The notes: generated from the sequence alone by a model not told the origin. Counted from the first letter of the stretch, positions 1 to 11,831 are shown. The stretch: 64,000 nt of DNA from Rhodoferax sp. (GCA_024235935.1 JACKLL010000001.1:310001-374000), one strand, 5' to 3'. Numbers and translations: made by a program.

Positions 1-856
1 CGCCCAGAACAAGGGCATCCCACAGGTCGGCGTCCGCCCCTCGCTCCGGCGCGATGTCGCCCGCCAGCTTCACCTCGTCGCCCTCATGGCGCGCAGTCAC
101 GACGAATTGCTGCTCGCGGAAGCTCCGTGCACGGGCGGCCACGCTGCCATCCGCGTCGAGCGCAAAGGAATGGCCTTCGAACACCATCTCGTCCTGACCG
201 CCCACCAGATGGGCATACACCATCGGCAGACCGCAGGCACGCACCCGTTCGCGCATGACCTGCTCGCGCTCGCCGCCCTTGCCGACGTGAAACGGGGATG
301 CGTTGATGACGGCCAGCAACTGGGCACCCGCCTGGCGCGCCAGGCGCGCCGGCTCCTCGTACCAGGCGTCCTCGCAGATCAGCAGGCCGACCCGCAGATG
401 CTCCGGGCCATGGCCGACCTCGAAAACGCAGGTATCGGTTCCGGGTGTGAAATAGCGGCGTTCGTCGAACACCTGGTAGTTGGGCAACTCGCGCTTGGCG
501 TAGGTATGCAGCACCTGCCCCTCGCGCAGCACGCTGGCGGCATTGAACCGCTTCTGGGTGGCGACCGAACGCGTGCGCTCGCCGCCGCCGGTCGGATGGC
601 CGACGACGACGGTCATCCCCTTTAACCCCGCGAGCGCCTCGGCGACCGATTTGACGGCATCATCGCAGGCCTGGATGAACGCAGGACGCAGAAACAGGTC
701 TTCCGCCGCATAACCGCAGATCGACAATTCGGGGGTCAGCATCAACAATGCGCCGTCCGCGAACGCGGCATGCGCGGCATCGATGATTTTTTTCGCATTG
801 CCCGGCATATCCCCGACAACGAAGTCGAGCTGGGCGACACAGATCTTGAGATTCAT
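1..856 (-). CDS. nadE: Glutamine-dependent NAD+ synthetase, N-terminal 285 residues (runs off the window edge)
   Basis: The frame is open from ATG at 856 down to base 1 with no stop, so the synthetase half lies outside the window. What is visible is the nitrilase-type glutaminase domain that supplies ammonia to the ATP-dependent amidation of deamido-NAD+. Its three catalytic residues are in place: Glu43 in TPEL, Lys121 in YAKRELPNY and Cys161 in LICEDAW. The start MNLKICVAQLDF matches the usual first strand of the fold. The next gene is divergent, with 93 bp between them. The family and the half seen are certain; only the C-terminal part is unverified. Confidence 0.95.
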   Translation of the reverse strand, partial: MNLKICVAQLDFVVGDMPGNAKKIIDAAHAAFADGALLMLTPELSICGYAAEDLFLRPAFIQACDDAVKSVAEALAGLKGMTVVVGHPTGGGERTRSVATQKRFNAASVLREGQVLHTYAKRELPNYQVFDERRYFTPGTDTCVFEVGHGPEHLRVGLLICEDAWYEEPARLARQAGAQLLAVINASPFHVGKGGEREQVMRERVRACGLPMVYAHLVGGQDEMVFEGHSFALDADGSVAARARSFREQQFVVTARHEGDEVKLAGDIAPERGADADLWDALVLG

Positions 857-949
857 GAAATCAGTAACCGTGGTTGATGTCAGGGCCGTGTTCGCCGCCT
901 TCAGCGCCGGCATGCGCGTCTGCGACGCAGCGCCATCCGGGAGGCCATC

Positions 950-2149
950 GTGAGTCGGAACGATTATGTCATCGAGGTCCATGACGCGCCGCTGGCCATC
1001 GCTGCCGCCGACTGGAACGCCCTGCTGGCGCTGCAGTCGGATCCCACACCATTCATGCGCCACGAATACCTGGCGGCCATGCATGCCAGTGGCAGCGCGA
1101 CGGCGCAGACCGGATGGACACCGCGCTTCATCACGCTGCGCGCCTCCGGCGGCACGGACGACGGTGCGCCACAGCGGCTGGCGGGCGCCTGCGCGCTGTA
1201 CCTGAAAGACCACTCGTACGGCGAATACGTGTTCGACCATGCCTGGGCCCACGCCTATCGCCAGCACGGCCTGCGCTACTACCCGAAGGCCCTGGTGGCA
1301 CCACCATTCACACCGGTTCCCGGCGCGCGGCTGCTGGCGCGCAACGACGCGGCGCGCGTGGCGCTGGCCAAAGGTCTGGTGCAATGGTGCGAACAGTCCC
1401 GTCTGTCATCCCTGCACCTGTTGTTTGCCAGCGCGCCGGATGTGGCGGCCTGCACCGAAGCCGGGATGATGCTGCGCCACAACGTGCAATTCCACTGGAA
1501 CAACACCGCCCCCGGATACCGCGACTTCGACGCCTTCCTGGCCAGCCTGAACCAGGAGAAACGCAAGAAGATCCGGCAGGAGCGGCGCAAGGTGGAACAG
1601 GCCGGCGTGGTGTTTCGCTGCGCCAGCGGGCCGGCGATCACCGCCGCGGACTGGGATTTTTTCTACCAGTGCTACGAGCGCACCTACTACGAACACGGAA
1701 ACGCCCCTTACCTGAGCCGGGACTTCTTCCACCGCATGGCGCGTGACATGGCCGACAACTGGCTGCTGTTCATCGGCGAACGCCAGGGCCGTGCCATCGC
1801 CAGCAGCCTGATCGCATTGTCGGACCCGGGGCCCGATGGCGAACGGATCGCCTACGGTCGCTACTGGGGCGCTCTGGAACGGGTCGACTGCCTGCACTTC
1901 GAGGCCTGCTACTACCAGCCCCTGCAATGGTGCATTGCCCACGGCTACCGGCGCTTCGAAGGCGGGGCGCAGGGCGAGCACAAGATGGCCCGCGCACTGC
2001 TGCCGGTCCAGACGACCAGCGCGCACTGGCTGGCACACCCGGCTTTTGCCGAAGCCGTCGACGACTTTCTGCAGCGCGAACGCCAGGGCATCGGCAACTA
2101 CATGGCCGAGCTCGAACAGCGCAACCCGTTCAAAAGCGCAAATGCCTGA
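950..2149 (+). CDS. FemAB-like GNAT-fold protein of the DUF482 family
   Basis: This 399-residue protein starts at GTG 950 behind GGAG at 939-942. It looks like the DUF482 (COG3146) family, which has a duplicated acyltransferase fold related to FemAB peptidoglycan-bridge enzymes. Recognisable stretches are DHSYGEYVFDHAWA near residue 90, LNQEKRKKIRQERRK near 205 and FEGGAQGEHKMARA near 345. I infer an acyl or aminoacyl transferase; the substrate is not known for this family. No signal peptide or membrane segment is visible, so it should act in the cytoplasm. It is transcribed away from nadE. Confidence 0.85.
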   Translation: MSRNDYVIEVHDAPLAIAAADWNALLALQSDPTPFMRHEYLAAMHASGSATAQTGWTPRFITLRASGGTDDGAPQRLAGACALYLKDHSYGEYVFDHAWAHAYRQHGLRYYPKALVAPPFTPVPGARLLARNDAARVALAKGLVQWCEQSRLSSLHLLFASAPDVAACTEAGMMLRHNVQFHWNNTAPGYRDFDAFLASLNQEKRKKIRQERRKVEQAGVVFRCASGPAITAADWDFFYQCYERTYYEHGNAPYLSRDFFHRMARDMADNWLLFIGERQGRAIASSLIALSDPGPDGERIAYGRYWGALERVDCLHFEACYYQPLQWCIAHGYRRFEGGAQGEHKMARALLPVQTTSAHWLAHPAFAEAVDDFLQRERQGIGNYMAELEQRNPFKSANA

Positions 2150-2173
2150 CGGCCCGCGCGGCCGTCGCCGCTA

Positions 2174-2836
2174 CTACTTCTTCGCCGCCATGGCCGCCAT
2201 CATGCGCAAGGTGTCGGTCTTGCGGTCGGCATTGACCCTGGCCACGGCCGGCCGCTCGGCAACCGCCTTCAGGTACTCCTTCACCGGCAAGGCGGCCAGC
2301 AGGTCCTCGCCATAAATCACCTTGCAGGCATTGGAGACCACCGGCAGGTGCACCACGGCAGCGCAATCGGCCAGCGTGAACTGATCGCCAGCGACGAAGG
2401 GCTTGAAGATCGCGATCCGGCCAAACGCCGCAATGCCGCGCGTGAGCTGCCTGTGCGCCCGCGTCTTGACCTCGTCGCTGACCTTGCCGCCGAAGAAGGC
2501 CTCCGCATACAGCTCCCGGGCCACCAGTTCCAGGTGCAGTTCCAGATAAACCACCAGCTCACGCACCTTCGCTGCTGCAAAGGGGTCGGACGGCAGCAGC
2601 GCATGCTGCGGGTACTGCGCTTCGATGTACTCAGCGCAGGCCATCGACTCGGAAATGCAGCCGATACCCGTGTCCAGAAACGGCACCTTGCCCATCGGCG
2701 AGCGGTCCAGCACGGCCGGGTCGGTGCTGCCGGTGGGCACGTTCTCCTCTTCGAACGGCACCTGCTTCTCGAGCAGTTGCAGCTTGATCTGGTTGTAGTA
2801 ATTGCTGGCCGAGAAGCCGCAGAGCTTGAGTGTCAT
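2174..2836 (-). CDS. Glutathione S-transferase family protein
   Basis: A 220-residue protein with the N-terminal thioredoxin-like domain (MTLKLCGFSASNYYNQIK, with the cis-Pro and SES-type loop at GKVPFLDTGIGCISES) and the all-alpha C-terminal domain (about residues 90-215, including the FTLADCAAVVHLP helix). I start it at ATG 2836 rather than at an upstream in-frame ATG, because GGAG lies 9 bases before 2836 and the fold begins there. It should conjugate or reduce substrates with glutathione in the cytoplasm; the class and substrate cannot be told. It is convergent with the DUF482 gene and divergent from the hydrolase. Confidence 0.9.
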   Translation of the reverse strand: MTLKLCGFSASNYYNQIKLQLLEKQVPFEEENVPTGSTDPAVLDRSPMGKVPFLDTGIGCISESMACAEYIEAQYPQHALLPSDPFAAAKVRELVVYLELHLELVARELYAEAFFGGKVSDEVKTRAHRQLTRGIAAFGRIAIFKPFVAGDQFTLADCAAVVHLPVVSNACKVIYGEDLLAALPVKEYLKAVAERPAVARVNADRKTDTLRMMAAMAAKK

Positions 2837-3036
2837 CGTGCTTGTCTCCGGAAGTGAAACCTTGGCGCTGTGCGCCGCCACTGCCGATTATGCGAAGCCC
2901 GGCCGGACCATGCCAGTCCCGCCGGCGACCCACCAGGGCCGGGCGCCGCCCCTACTATGGCACCATTACGGCCTCCCAAGCGAGTTCCGCCCATCATCCT
3001 CACCGGTCTGCCCTGCGGTCCGACCCCTCGCCCGCC

Positions 3037-3825
3037 ATGCCTGACGACCCCATCGTTGCGCCACCGCACCATCCCCCACCCCGCGCCTGGCTGCTGGCCA
3101 TGGAACTGCGCGCGCCCTGGGAGTTCGGCGCCGTGTTGCCCGCCTGGTTCACGCTGCAGCGGGCGCCGCGCGGCGACGGCCATCCGGTCATCGTGTACCC
3201 CGGTCTGTCGGCCAGCGACACCTCCACGTTCCCGATGCGCCGCTACCTGCAGCACCTGGGCTACGACGCCAGCGGCTGGAACCAGGGCTTCAATTTCGGG
3301 CCACGCGCCGGTGTGCTGCGCCGCGCCCAGGAGCAACTGGAACAGACCGTCGCTGGCAGCGGCTGCAAGGCCAGCCTGATCGGTTGGAGCCTGGGCGGCA
3401 TCTACGCACGGGAACTCGCCAAGCGGATGCCCGACCACGTGCGCAGCGTCATCACGCTGGGCACGCCGTTTGCAGGCAGCCCGGCCAGCACCAACGCCTG
3501 GCGCCTGTACCAGATGGCCAGTGGACGCGACATTGCGCAGGAAGCGCGGCATTACGATCTTCCAGCGGCGCCCGGCATGCCCACCAGTTCGGTGTTCTCG
3601 CGCACCGACGGCGTGGTGGCCTGGCAAGCCAGCCAGCAGGCGCCGTGCAAGACCAACCCCCACACGGAAAACATCGAGGTGCTGGCCAGCCACGTCGGCC
3701 TCGGGCTCAATCCCAGCACCTGGTGGGTGCTGGCCGACCGTCTGGCACAGGCCGAGGGCGGCTGGGCGCCGTTCACCCGCAAGCGCGGCCTGCACGGCCT
3801 GATCTTTCCCGATCCGCAGCGCTGA
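3037..3825 (+). CDS. Alpha/beta hydrolase (lipase/esterase-like)
   Basis: A 262-residue cytoplasmic alpha/beta hydrolase. Ser118 sits in the nucleophile elbow GWSLGG; Asp191 (SRTDGVV) and His219 (LASHVGLG) are good candidates for the rest of the triad. The oxyanion-hole strand is VIVYPGLSAS near residue 52. The frame is open further upstream, but ATG 3037 gives a normal N-terminus; ATG 3100 (MELRAPWEF) is an alternative. The pattern LGTPFAGSP after the elbow is typical of lipase and PHB-depolymerase-like proteins. The substrate is unknown. Confidence 0.85.
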   Translation: MPDDPIVAPPHHPPPRAWLLAMELRAPWEFGAVLPAWFTLQRAPRGDGHPVIVYPGLSASDTSTFPMRRYLQHLGYDASGWNQGFNFGPRAGVLRRAQEQLEQTVAGSGCKASLIGWSLGGIYARELAKRMPDHVRSVITLGTPFAGSPASTNAWRLYQMASGRDIAQEARHYDLPAAPGMPTSSVFSRTDGVVAWQASQQAPCKTNPHTENIEVLASHVGLGLNPSTWWVLADRLAQAEGGWAPFTRKRGLHGLIFPDPQR

Positions 3826-3850
3826 GTGCGGCGGCGCAGCAGCACCCATG

Positions 3851-3875
3851 AAAAACGCCGGCTGGCAGCCGGCGT
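3851..3875 (-). terminator. Rho-independent terminator of ppa
   Basis: Read on the minus strand, an 8-bp GC-rich perfect stem (GCCGGC core, 5-base loop) is followed at once by five T. It lies 20 bp past the ppa stop codon, between two convergent genes. Confidence 0.8.
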
Positions 3876-3895
3876 CAAGTCGAGGGCGAAAGGCG

Positions 3896-4432
3896 TCAGG
3901 CCAGGGAACGCTGGTAGTTGGCGATGCCGTCCATGATCTCCTTGCGGGCCGAATCCGGACCTTCCCAGCCGAGGATCTTGACCCACTTGCCGGCTTCCAG
4001 ATCCTTGTAGTGCTCGAAGAAATGCGAAATGGTCTTCAGGCGCATCGGATTGAGGTCCTCGGGCTTCTGCCACTGGGTGTAGATCGACAGGATCTTGTCG
4101 ATCGGCACGGCCAGCACCTTGCCGTCGTCGCCGGCCTCGTCCTGCATCTTCAGGATGCCGATCGGGCGGCACGGAACCACCACTCCGGGGATCAGCGGCA
4201 CCGGTGTGATCACCAGCACGTCGACCGGGTCACCGTCGCCGCTGATGGTGCGTGGCACATACCCGTAGTTGGTCGGGTAGTGCATTGACGTGCTCATGAA
4301 CCGATCGACAAAAATGGCGCCGGTGGCCTTGTCGACTTCGTATTTCACCGGGTCGGCGTTCATCGGAATCTCGATGATCACGTTGAAGGCATCGGGCACG
4401 TTGTCGCCAGGGGTGACGTTGTCCAGGGACAT
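3896..4432 (-). CDS. ppa: Soluble inorganic pyrophosphatase (family I)
   Basis: This 178-residue enzyme hydrolyses pyrophosphate to two phosphates in the cytoplasm and pulls biosynthetic reactions forward. The family I signature DGDPVD is at residues 66-71, and the metal-binding and substrate-binding stretches YEVDK (31-35), HYPTNYGYVP (51-60) and KPEDLNPM are present. Length fits the bacterial hexameric family. I start at MSLDNVTPGD (ATG 4432); the open frame extends 30 codons upstream without family similarity. It faces hppA head to head across 273 bp, so two enzymes using the same substrate share one intergenic region. Confidence 0.97.
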   Translation of the reverse strand: MSLDNVTPGDNVPDAFNVIIEIPMNADPVKYEVDKATGAIFVDRFMSTSMHYPTNYGYVPRTISGDGDPVDVLVITPVPLIPGVVVPCRPIGILKMQDEAGDDGKVLAVPIDKILSIYTQWQKPEDLNPMRLKTISHFFEHYKDLEAGKWVKILGWEGPDSARKEIMDGIANYQRSLA

Positions 4433-4705
4433 GGGGAATTCGCTCTCTTGTGTGAAGGGTTGCGGGATTGGTATTAACCCTGATTTTACTGACGCCCGCC
4501 TTGCTGCACCGGTTTGGCCCATCTTTTAAGTTACAGTTCGCCCGTTGGCCAATCGACTCCTGATCGGGAAACACGAGGAAGCAACGCAGCCGGGCACGGC
4601 GCGCGTTGTGCCCTTGAGCATGAAAACCAGGTCCTTGGACTATTCAAGGTACATGGCAGCCGCCCTGCGGCATGCTGCGTCCTTGATCGATTAGGAGGTA
4701 CGACT

Positions 4706-6868
<2,163 letters not shown>

Positions 6869-6895
6869 AAGAGGCGCCAACCCGACGCGACCCCG

Positions 6896-6920
6896 GGGCC
6901 CGCTTTGGCGGGCCCTTTTT
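6896..6920 (+). terminator. Rho-independent terminator of hppA
   Basis: An 8-bp stem GGGCCCGC / GCGGGCCC with a 4-base loop (TTTG) is followed by five T, 27 bp after the hppA stop. Confidence 0.9.
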
Positions 6921-7090
6921 GTTGCACCGCGACGCAGCAGCGCCCTTGGCAAGGCCACACACGGGGAAACAGGCGGCTGGCTTAAACTCGTGTTCCAGAG
7001 CGCGCTGCCGCCATCGACGTGCGGCCCCGCGCCGATAGCCGTCCGCCCTGCAGTTCGGACTGCGCCTACCGTCAAAAGCCAACCTACACC

Positions 7091-8524
7091 ATGCAATACA
7101 ACTTCATTGCCAACCAGCCCACTGCCAGCAGCAGTGACCGCCGCATCGCTGTCATCGACCCCTCCGATGGACAGGTCTTCGATGAACTGCAGCGCAGCGA
7201 CGCCGGCGATATCGACGCCGCTGTCGTCGCCGCCCGCCACAGCATGGACCACGGCTGGGGCCGGCTCACCGCGGCCGAACGCGGCCGCATGCTGATGCGC
7301 CTGTCGAACAAGGTCGCCGAACACGCTGCCGAACTGGCCCTGCTGGAGCAGCGCGACTGCGGCAAGCCGGTCAAGCAGGCGCGCGCCGACGCGACCGCAC
7401 TGGCGCGTTACCTCGAGTTCTATGCGGGCGCCTGCGACAAGCTGCACGGCGAGACCCTGCCCTACCTGGACGGCTACAGCGTGATGACCTGGCGTGAACC
7501 GCATGGGGTCACCGGCCACATCGTGCCGTGGAACTATCCGATGCAGATCTTCGGGCGCAGCGTGGGTGGCGCGCTGGCCGCCGGCAACACCTGCGTGGTC
7601 AAGCCCTCGGAAGACGCCTGCCTGTCGCTGATCCGGGTTGCCCAGCTGGCGGCCGAAATCGGCTTTCCGTCGGGCACGATCAACATCGTGACCGGCTATG
7701 GCCATGAAGTCGGGGATGCGCTGGCCCGCCATCCGGGCATCGACCACATCAGCTTCACCGGCAGCCCCTCGGTGGGCACGCTGATCCAGCAGGTCGCGGC
7801 AGAACGCCATTGCCCGGTCACGCTGGAGCTGGGCGGCAAGAGTCCGCAGATCGTGTTTGCCGATGCCGATCTGGATGCGGTCATCCCCACCGTCATCAAC
7901 GCCATCGTGCAGAACGCCGGCCAGACCTGCTCGGCCGGCTCCCGGCTGCTGGTCGAACAGTCGGTCTATGAGCCTCTGCTCGAGCGCCTGGGCGCCGCCT
8001 TCGCAGCCTTGCGTGTCGGTCCGGCGGCGATGGACCTGGACGTGGGGCCGCTGATCCGCGAAAGCCAGCTGACCCGCGTCGGCGAGTTCCTGGCCTCCGC
8101 ACGCGACGCCGGCATCGCCACCGTGGCCCAGGGCCAGGTGGTGGCCGATGCACCCAGCACCGGCTACTACCAGGCGCCGACGCTGCTGCGCGACGTGCCG
8201 GTGCAGCACAAGCTGGCCCAGCTGGAAGTGTTCGGCCCGGTGCTGGCGGCGATGGCCTTCACCGACGAAGACCAGGCCGTGGCACTGGCCAATGCGACCC
8301 AGTTCGGGCTTGTCGCCGGTGTCTGGACGCGTGATGGCGGGCGCCAGTTCCGCATGGCCAAGCGCGTGCGCAGCGGCCAGGTCTTCATCAACAACTACGG
8401 TGCCGGTGGCGGTGTCGAGCTGCCATTCGGTGGCGTGAAGTCTTCCGGCTATGGTCGCGAGAAGGGTTTCGAGGCGCTGTACGGCTTCACGACCCTGAAG
8501 ACCGTGGCCGTCCGCCACGGCTGA
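7091..8524 (+). CDS. NAD(P)-dependent aldehyde dehydrogenase
   Basis: A 477-residue enzyme of the ALDH superfamily that oxidises an aldehyde to its acid in the cytoplasm. General base Glu246 lies in LELGGK and nucleophile Cys280 in NAGQTCSAG; the cofactor stretches VPWNYP (with PWN), KPSE and FTGSPSVG are present. Start ATG 7091 fits the family length; the frame stays open a further 24 codons upstream. Which aldehyde it uses cannot be told: the sequence looks like the betaine-aldehyde/gamma-aminobutyraldehyde branch, but no pathway partners are next to it. It lies 103 bp ahead of moaA on the same strand. Confidence 0.93.
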   Translation: MQYNFIANQPTASSSDRRIAVIDPSDGQVFDELQRSDAGDIDAAVVAARHSMDHGWGRLTAAERGRMLMRLSNKVAEHAAELALLEQRDCGKPVKQARADATALARYLEFYAGACDKLHGETLPYLDGYSVMTWREPHGVTGHIVPWNYPMQIFGRSVGGALAAGNTCVVKPSEDACLSLIRVAQLAAEIGFPSGTINIVTGYGHEVGDALARHPGIDHISFTGSPSVGTLIQQVAAERHCPVTLELGGKSPQIVFADADLDAVIPTVINAIVQNAGQTCSAGSRLLVEQSVYEPLLERLGAAFAALRVGPAAMDLDVGPLIRESQLTRVGEFLASARDAGIATVAQGQVVADAPSTGYYQAPTLLRDVPVQHKLAQLEVFGPVLAAMAFTDEDQAVALANATQFGLVAGVWTRDGGRQFRMAKRVRSGQVFINNYGAGGGVELPFGGVKSSGYGREKGFEALYGFTTLKTVAVRHG

Positions 8525-8627
8525 GCGCGTGCTGTGAGCGCCGTGCGACGCGTGTTTGCCTGCACCCCGATCAGGGGCTCCGTCTGCATCGGGGCGCCCG
8601 CATTGGCCGGTACGGCAGAATCAGCGC

Positions 8628-9755
8628 ATGGCTGAACGCGTCATCCCCCTGCTGGACCAGCGCCACGTCGACACCCTGGCGTTGCGTGATGCGCCGCCGA
8701 TGGTCGCCACCGGCCTGCTCGGTGACACCCTCGGCCGACCGCTGCGCGACCTGCGCATCAGCGTGACCGATCGCTGCAATTTCCGATGCAGCTACTGCAT
8801 GCCCAAGGAGGTGTTCGACAAGAACCACGCCTACCTGCCGCACGCAGCCTTGCTGGATTTCGAGGAGATCACCCGGCTGGCGCGGCTGTTCGTGGCCCAT
8901 GGCGTGCAAAAGCTGCGCCTGACCGGCGGTGAACCGCTGCTGCGCAAGAACATCGAGGTGCTGATCGCGCAACTCGCCGCGCTGCGGACCCCCGAAGGCG
9001 CGCCGCTGGACATCACGCTGACCACCAATGGCTCCTTGCTGACCCGCAAGGCCAAGGCCTTGCGCGACGCCGGTCTGCGCCGGGTGACGGTGAGCCTGGA
9101 CGGGCTGGACGATGCGGTGTTCCGCGGCATGAACGACGTCGACTTCCCGGTGGCGGAGGTCCTGGCCGGCATCGAGGCTGCGCGTGCGGTCGGCCTGGGG
9201 CCGATCAAGGTCAACATGGTCGTCAAGCGCGGGACCAACGAGCACGAGATCCTGCCCATGGCACGGCACTTCCGCGGCACCGGCATCGTGCTGCGCTTCA
9301 TCGAATACATGGACGTCGGCGTCACCAACGGCTGGCGCATGGATGAGGTGCTGCCATCGGCCGACGTGGTGCGGCTGATTGCCCAGGAGATGCCCCTGGT
9401 CGCGCTGGACGCGACGCGCCCTGGCGAGACCGCCGAGCGCTGGGGTTACGCCGACGCGCACGGGCGCCATGCACCGGAGCTGGGCGAGATCGGCGTCATC
9501 AGCAGCGTGACCAACGCGTTCTGCCAGGACTGCAACCGGGCCCGCCTGTCGACCGAAGGCAAGCTGTACCTGTGCCTGTTTGCCTCGCGCGGCCATGACC
9601 TGCGCGCGCTGCTGCGCGAAGGTGCCGACGACGCGGCCATCACCTCGGCCATCGGCGCCATCTGGGGCCAGCGCACAGACCGTTATTCGGAGCTGCGCAA
9701 CACCGTTGGCGCACCCACCCAGGCCCGGGTGGAGATGAGCTATATCGGAGGCTGA
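8628..9755 (+). CDS. moaA: GTP 3',8-cyclase MoaA (molybdenum cofactor step 1)
   Basis: A 375-residue radical SAM enzyme. The N-terminal cluster motif CNFRCSYC places Cys50, Cys54 and Cys57; the second, GTP-binding cluster uses the CQDCNRARLS pair and a later Cys in YLCLFA. The chain ends in Gly-Gly (SYIGG), which is typical and needed for activity. With MoaC it converts GTP to cyclic pyranopterin monophosphate; moaC is not in the window. ATG 8628 is chosen because the first domain begins right after it. It heads a three-gene cofactor cluster with mobA (8 bp downstream) and moeA. Confidence 0.97.
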   Translation: MAERVIPLLDQRHVDTLALRDAPPMVATGLLGDTLGRPLRDLRISVTDRCNFRCSYCMPKEVFDKNHAYLPHAALLDFEEITRLARLFVAHGVQKLRLTGGEPLLRKNIEVLIAQLAALRTPEGAPLDITLTTNGSLLTRKAKALRDAGLRRVTVSLDGLDDAVFRGMNDVDFPVAEVLAGIEAARAVGLGPIKVNMVVKRGTNEHEILPMARHFRGTGIVLRFIEYMDVGVTNGWRMDEVLPSADVVRLIAQEMPLVALDATRPGETAERWGYADAHGRHAPELGEIGVISSVTNAFCQDCNRARLSTEGKLYLCLFASRGHDLRALLREGADDAAITSAIGAIWGQRTDRYSELRNTVGAPTQARVEMSYIGG

Positions 9756-9763
9756 CACCCGCC

Positions 9764-10441
9764 ATGCAAAGCCCGTACCGCCGCGCCACACCGACACCCG
9801 CCTCCCAGAAGCCGACCCCTGCGGCCAAGCCCGTGATCACGCCTGCCGAGATCACCGGCGTGGTGCTGGCAGGTGGACGTGGCAGCCGGATGGGCGGGCT
9901 CGACAAGGGCTTGCAGTTGTACGGCGGCATACCGCTGGCCCAGCATGGCCTGCGCCGCCTGCAGGCGCAGGTGGGTCCTGCGCTGGTCAACGCCAACCGC
10001 AATCTGGCGCAGTACCAGGCGTTTGGCGTGCCCGTTGTCAGCGACACGGTGCCCGACTTCGCCGGGCCGCTGGCAGGCTTCATCACGGCCCTGGAAAACT
10101 GCCAGACGCCGTATCTGATGACCGTGCCCTGCGACACACCGCAGTTTCCGACCGACCTCGTGGCCCGGCTCGCCGCGGCACTGGCGCAACATGATGCGGA
10201 CATTGCCATGGCCAGTGCCATGGAGTTGCAGGCCGATGGCAGCCCGGCGTGGTACCGCCAGCCGGTGTTCTGCCTGCTCAAGTGCAGCCTGCTGCCGGGC
10301 TTGCGCAGCTTTGTTGCCGATGGCGGTCGCAAGATCGGCGCCTGGACAGCTCAGCAGCACACGGTGCAGGTCGAATTCGATGAACCCGGCGCATTCGCCA
10401 ATGCCAACACGCTGGCGCAACTGCAGGCACTTCAGACATGA
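9764..10441 (+). CDS. mobA: Molybdenum cofactor guanylyltransferase MobA
   Basis: This 225-residue protein attaches GMP to molybdopterin, forming the MGD cofactor used by DMSO-reductase-family enzymes. The nucleotide-binding signature LAGGRGSRMGGLDKGL is at residues 35-50, and the later VPCDTPQFP motif holds the metal-binding Asp. The first 25 residues are Pro/Thr/Ala rich and look like an unstructured extension; VITPAEITGVVLAGG marks the start of the domain. It begins 8 bp after moaA, consistent with one transcript, and precedes moeA by 58 bp. Confidence 0.95.
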   Translation: MQSPYRRATPTPASQKPTPAAKPVITPAEITGVVLAGGRGSRMGGLDKGLQLYGGIPLAQHGLRRLQAQVGPALVNANRNLAQYQAFGVPVVSDTVPDFAGPLAGFITALENCQTPYLMTVPCDTPQFPTDLVARLAAALAQHDADIAMASAMELQADGSPAWYRQPVFCLLKCSLLPGLRSFVADGGRKIGAWTAQQHTVQVEFDEPGAFANANTLAQLQALQT

Positions 10442-10499
10442 GCACCGCCGGACCGCCCCTGGATACCCGCACCGCCGCCCGCAGGGCGAAGGTACTCCC

Positions 10500-11810
10500 A
10501 TGACCCCGACGATCGACCAGATTGCAGCCCAGCTGCAGGGATACGACCCGAAAAGCCTGCGCGCCGATGCGGTCCTGCAGTTCCTCTACAAGCTGGTGGA
10601 ACCCGTCGCAGAGGTGGAACAGGTCGCCGTATTCGACGCACTCGACCGCATCCTGGCGCAGGACATCGTCTCGCCGATCAGCGTTCCACCCCATGACAAC
10701 TCGGCCATGGACGGCTTTGCGTTCGACGGCGCAGCGCTGCAGCCGGGCCAGGCACTGTCACTGCAGGTGGTCGGCACCGCGCTGGCCGGCCAACCCTGGC
10801 AAGGCACGGTCGGGCCGGGCCAGGCGCTGAAGATCATGACCGGGGCGGTCATGCCGGCCGGCCTGGACACGGTGGCGCCGCAGGAACTGGTACAGAGCAC
10901 GGCCGATACCGTCACCATCGCCGCCGGCGTGCTGGCACAGGGAGACAACCGGCGCAAGCTGGGCGAAGACCTGATGCAGGGCCGTCCCGCCCTGCGGCAG
11001 GGCCAGCGGCTGGACCCTGCAGCCCTGGGGCTGATTGCCAGCCTGGGCATTGCACAGGTGCCGGTCTGGCGCCGGCTGCGCGTGGCCTACTTCTCCACCG
11101 GCAACGAGATCCTGAGCCTGGGCGATGCGCCCCGCCCGGGGGCGGTGTACGACAGCAACCGCTATACCGTGTTCGGCATGCTGCGCCGGCTCGGCGTGGA
11201 GGTCATCGACATGGGCGTGGTCGCGGATGCGCCAGACGTGCTCGAACAGGCGTTCACGCAGGCAGCGGCACAGGCAGACGCCATCATCACCAGCGGCGGT
11301 GTCAGCGTGGGAGAGGCGGACTACACCAAGGCCATGATGGCCAAGCTGGCCGGTGACAGCGGCGGCGTCGCATTCTGGCGCATCGCGATGCGCCCCGGAC
11401 GCCCGATGGCGGTCGGACGCATCAGCGCCGCACAAGGCCATGGCGACACCGGCCGCTCGGCCGTGCTGTTCGGCCTTCCCGGCAATCCGGTGGCGGTGAT
11501 GGTGACCTTCCTGGCCTTCGTGCGGCCGGCATTGCTGCGCATGATGGGTTGCGACATGCCCGCCATCCCCATGCTCAGGGCCCACAGTGCGGAGCCGATC
11601 CGCAAGAAGGCCGGTCGGACCGAATACCAGCGCGGCATCGTCAGCGTGGCCAGCGACGGCAGCCTTCAGGTCTGCACCACCGGCAACCAGGGCTCGGGCG
11701 TACTCAGTTCCATGGTGCAGGCCAATGGCCTGATCGTGCTCGGCCACGACCAGGGGAATGTTGCCGTCGGCGACGAAGTCGACGTGATGATGTTCGACGG
11801 CGTGCTCTGA
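10500..11810 (+). CDS. moeA: Molybdopterin molybdenumtransferase MoeA
   Basis: A 436-residue enzyme that inserts molybdate into adenylylated molybdopterin. Typical blocks are PPHDNSAMDGFAF near residue 63, KIMTGAVMPAG near 112, the MoCF-fold core TSGGVSVGEADY near 265, and the LPGNPVAVMVTF loop near 325. The start is ATG 10500. It is the last gene of the moaA-mobA-moeA cluster and is convergent with the RND pump; a strong hairpin lies between them. A MGD-type molybdoenzyme should exist elsewhere in the genome, as none is visible here. Confidence 0.96.
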   Translation: MTPTIDQIAAQLQGYDPKSLRADAVLQFLYKLVEPVAEVEQVAVFDALDRILAQDIVSPISVPPHDNSAMDGFAFDGAALQPGQALSLQVVGTALAGQPWQGTVGPGQALKIMTGAVMPAGLDTVAPQELVQSTADTVTIAAGVLAQGDNRRKLGEDLMQGRPALRQGQRLDPAALGLIASLGIAQVPVWRRLRVAYFSTGNEILSLGDAPRPGAVYDSNRYTVFGMLRRLGVEVIDMGVVADAPDVLEQAFTQAAAQADAIITSGGVSVGEADYTKAMMAKLAGDSGGVAFWRIAMRPGRPMAVGRISAAQGHGDTGRSAVLFGLPGNPVAVMVTFLAFVRPALLRMMGCDMPAIPMLRAHSAEPIRKKAGRTEYQRGIVSVASDGSLQVCTTGNQGSGVLSSMVQANGLIVLGHDQGNVAVGDEVDVMMFDGVL

Positions 11811-11831
11811 CGCGGTTCAGACCACTCGTCC

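Noticed and set aside
8525..8627. CCCCGAT/ATCGGGG inverted repeat before moaA, considered as a molybdenum-cofactor riboswitch
   Set aside because: The region is only about 100 bases and shows one 7-bp stem; I cannot match the multi-stem Moco RNA.
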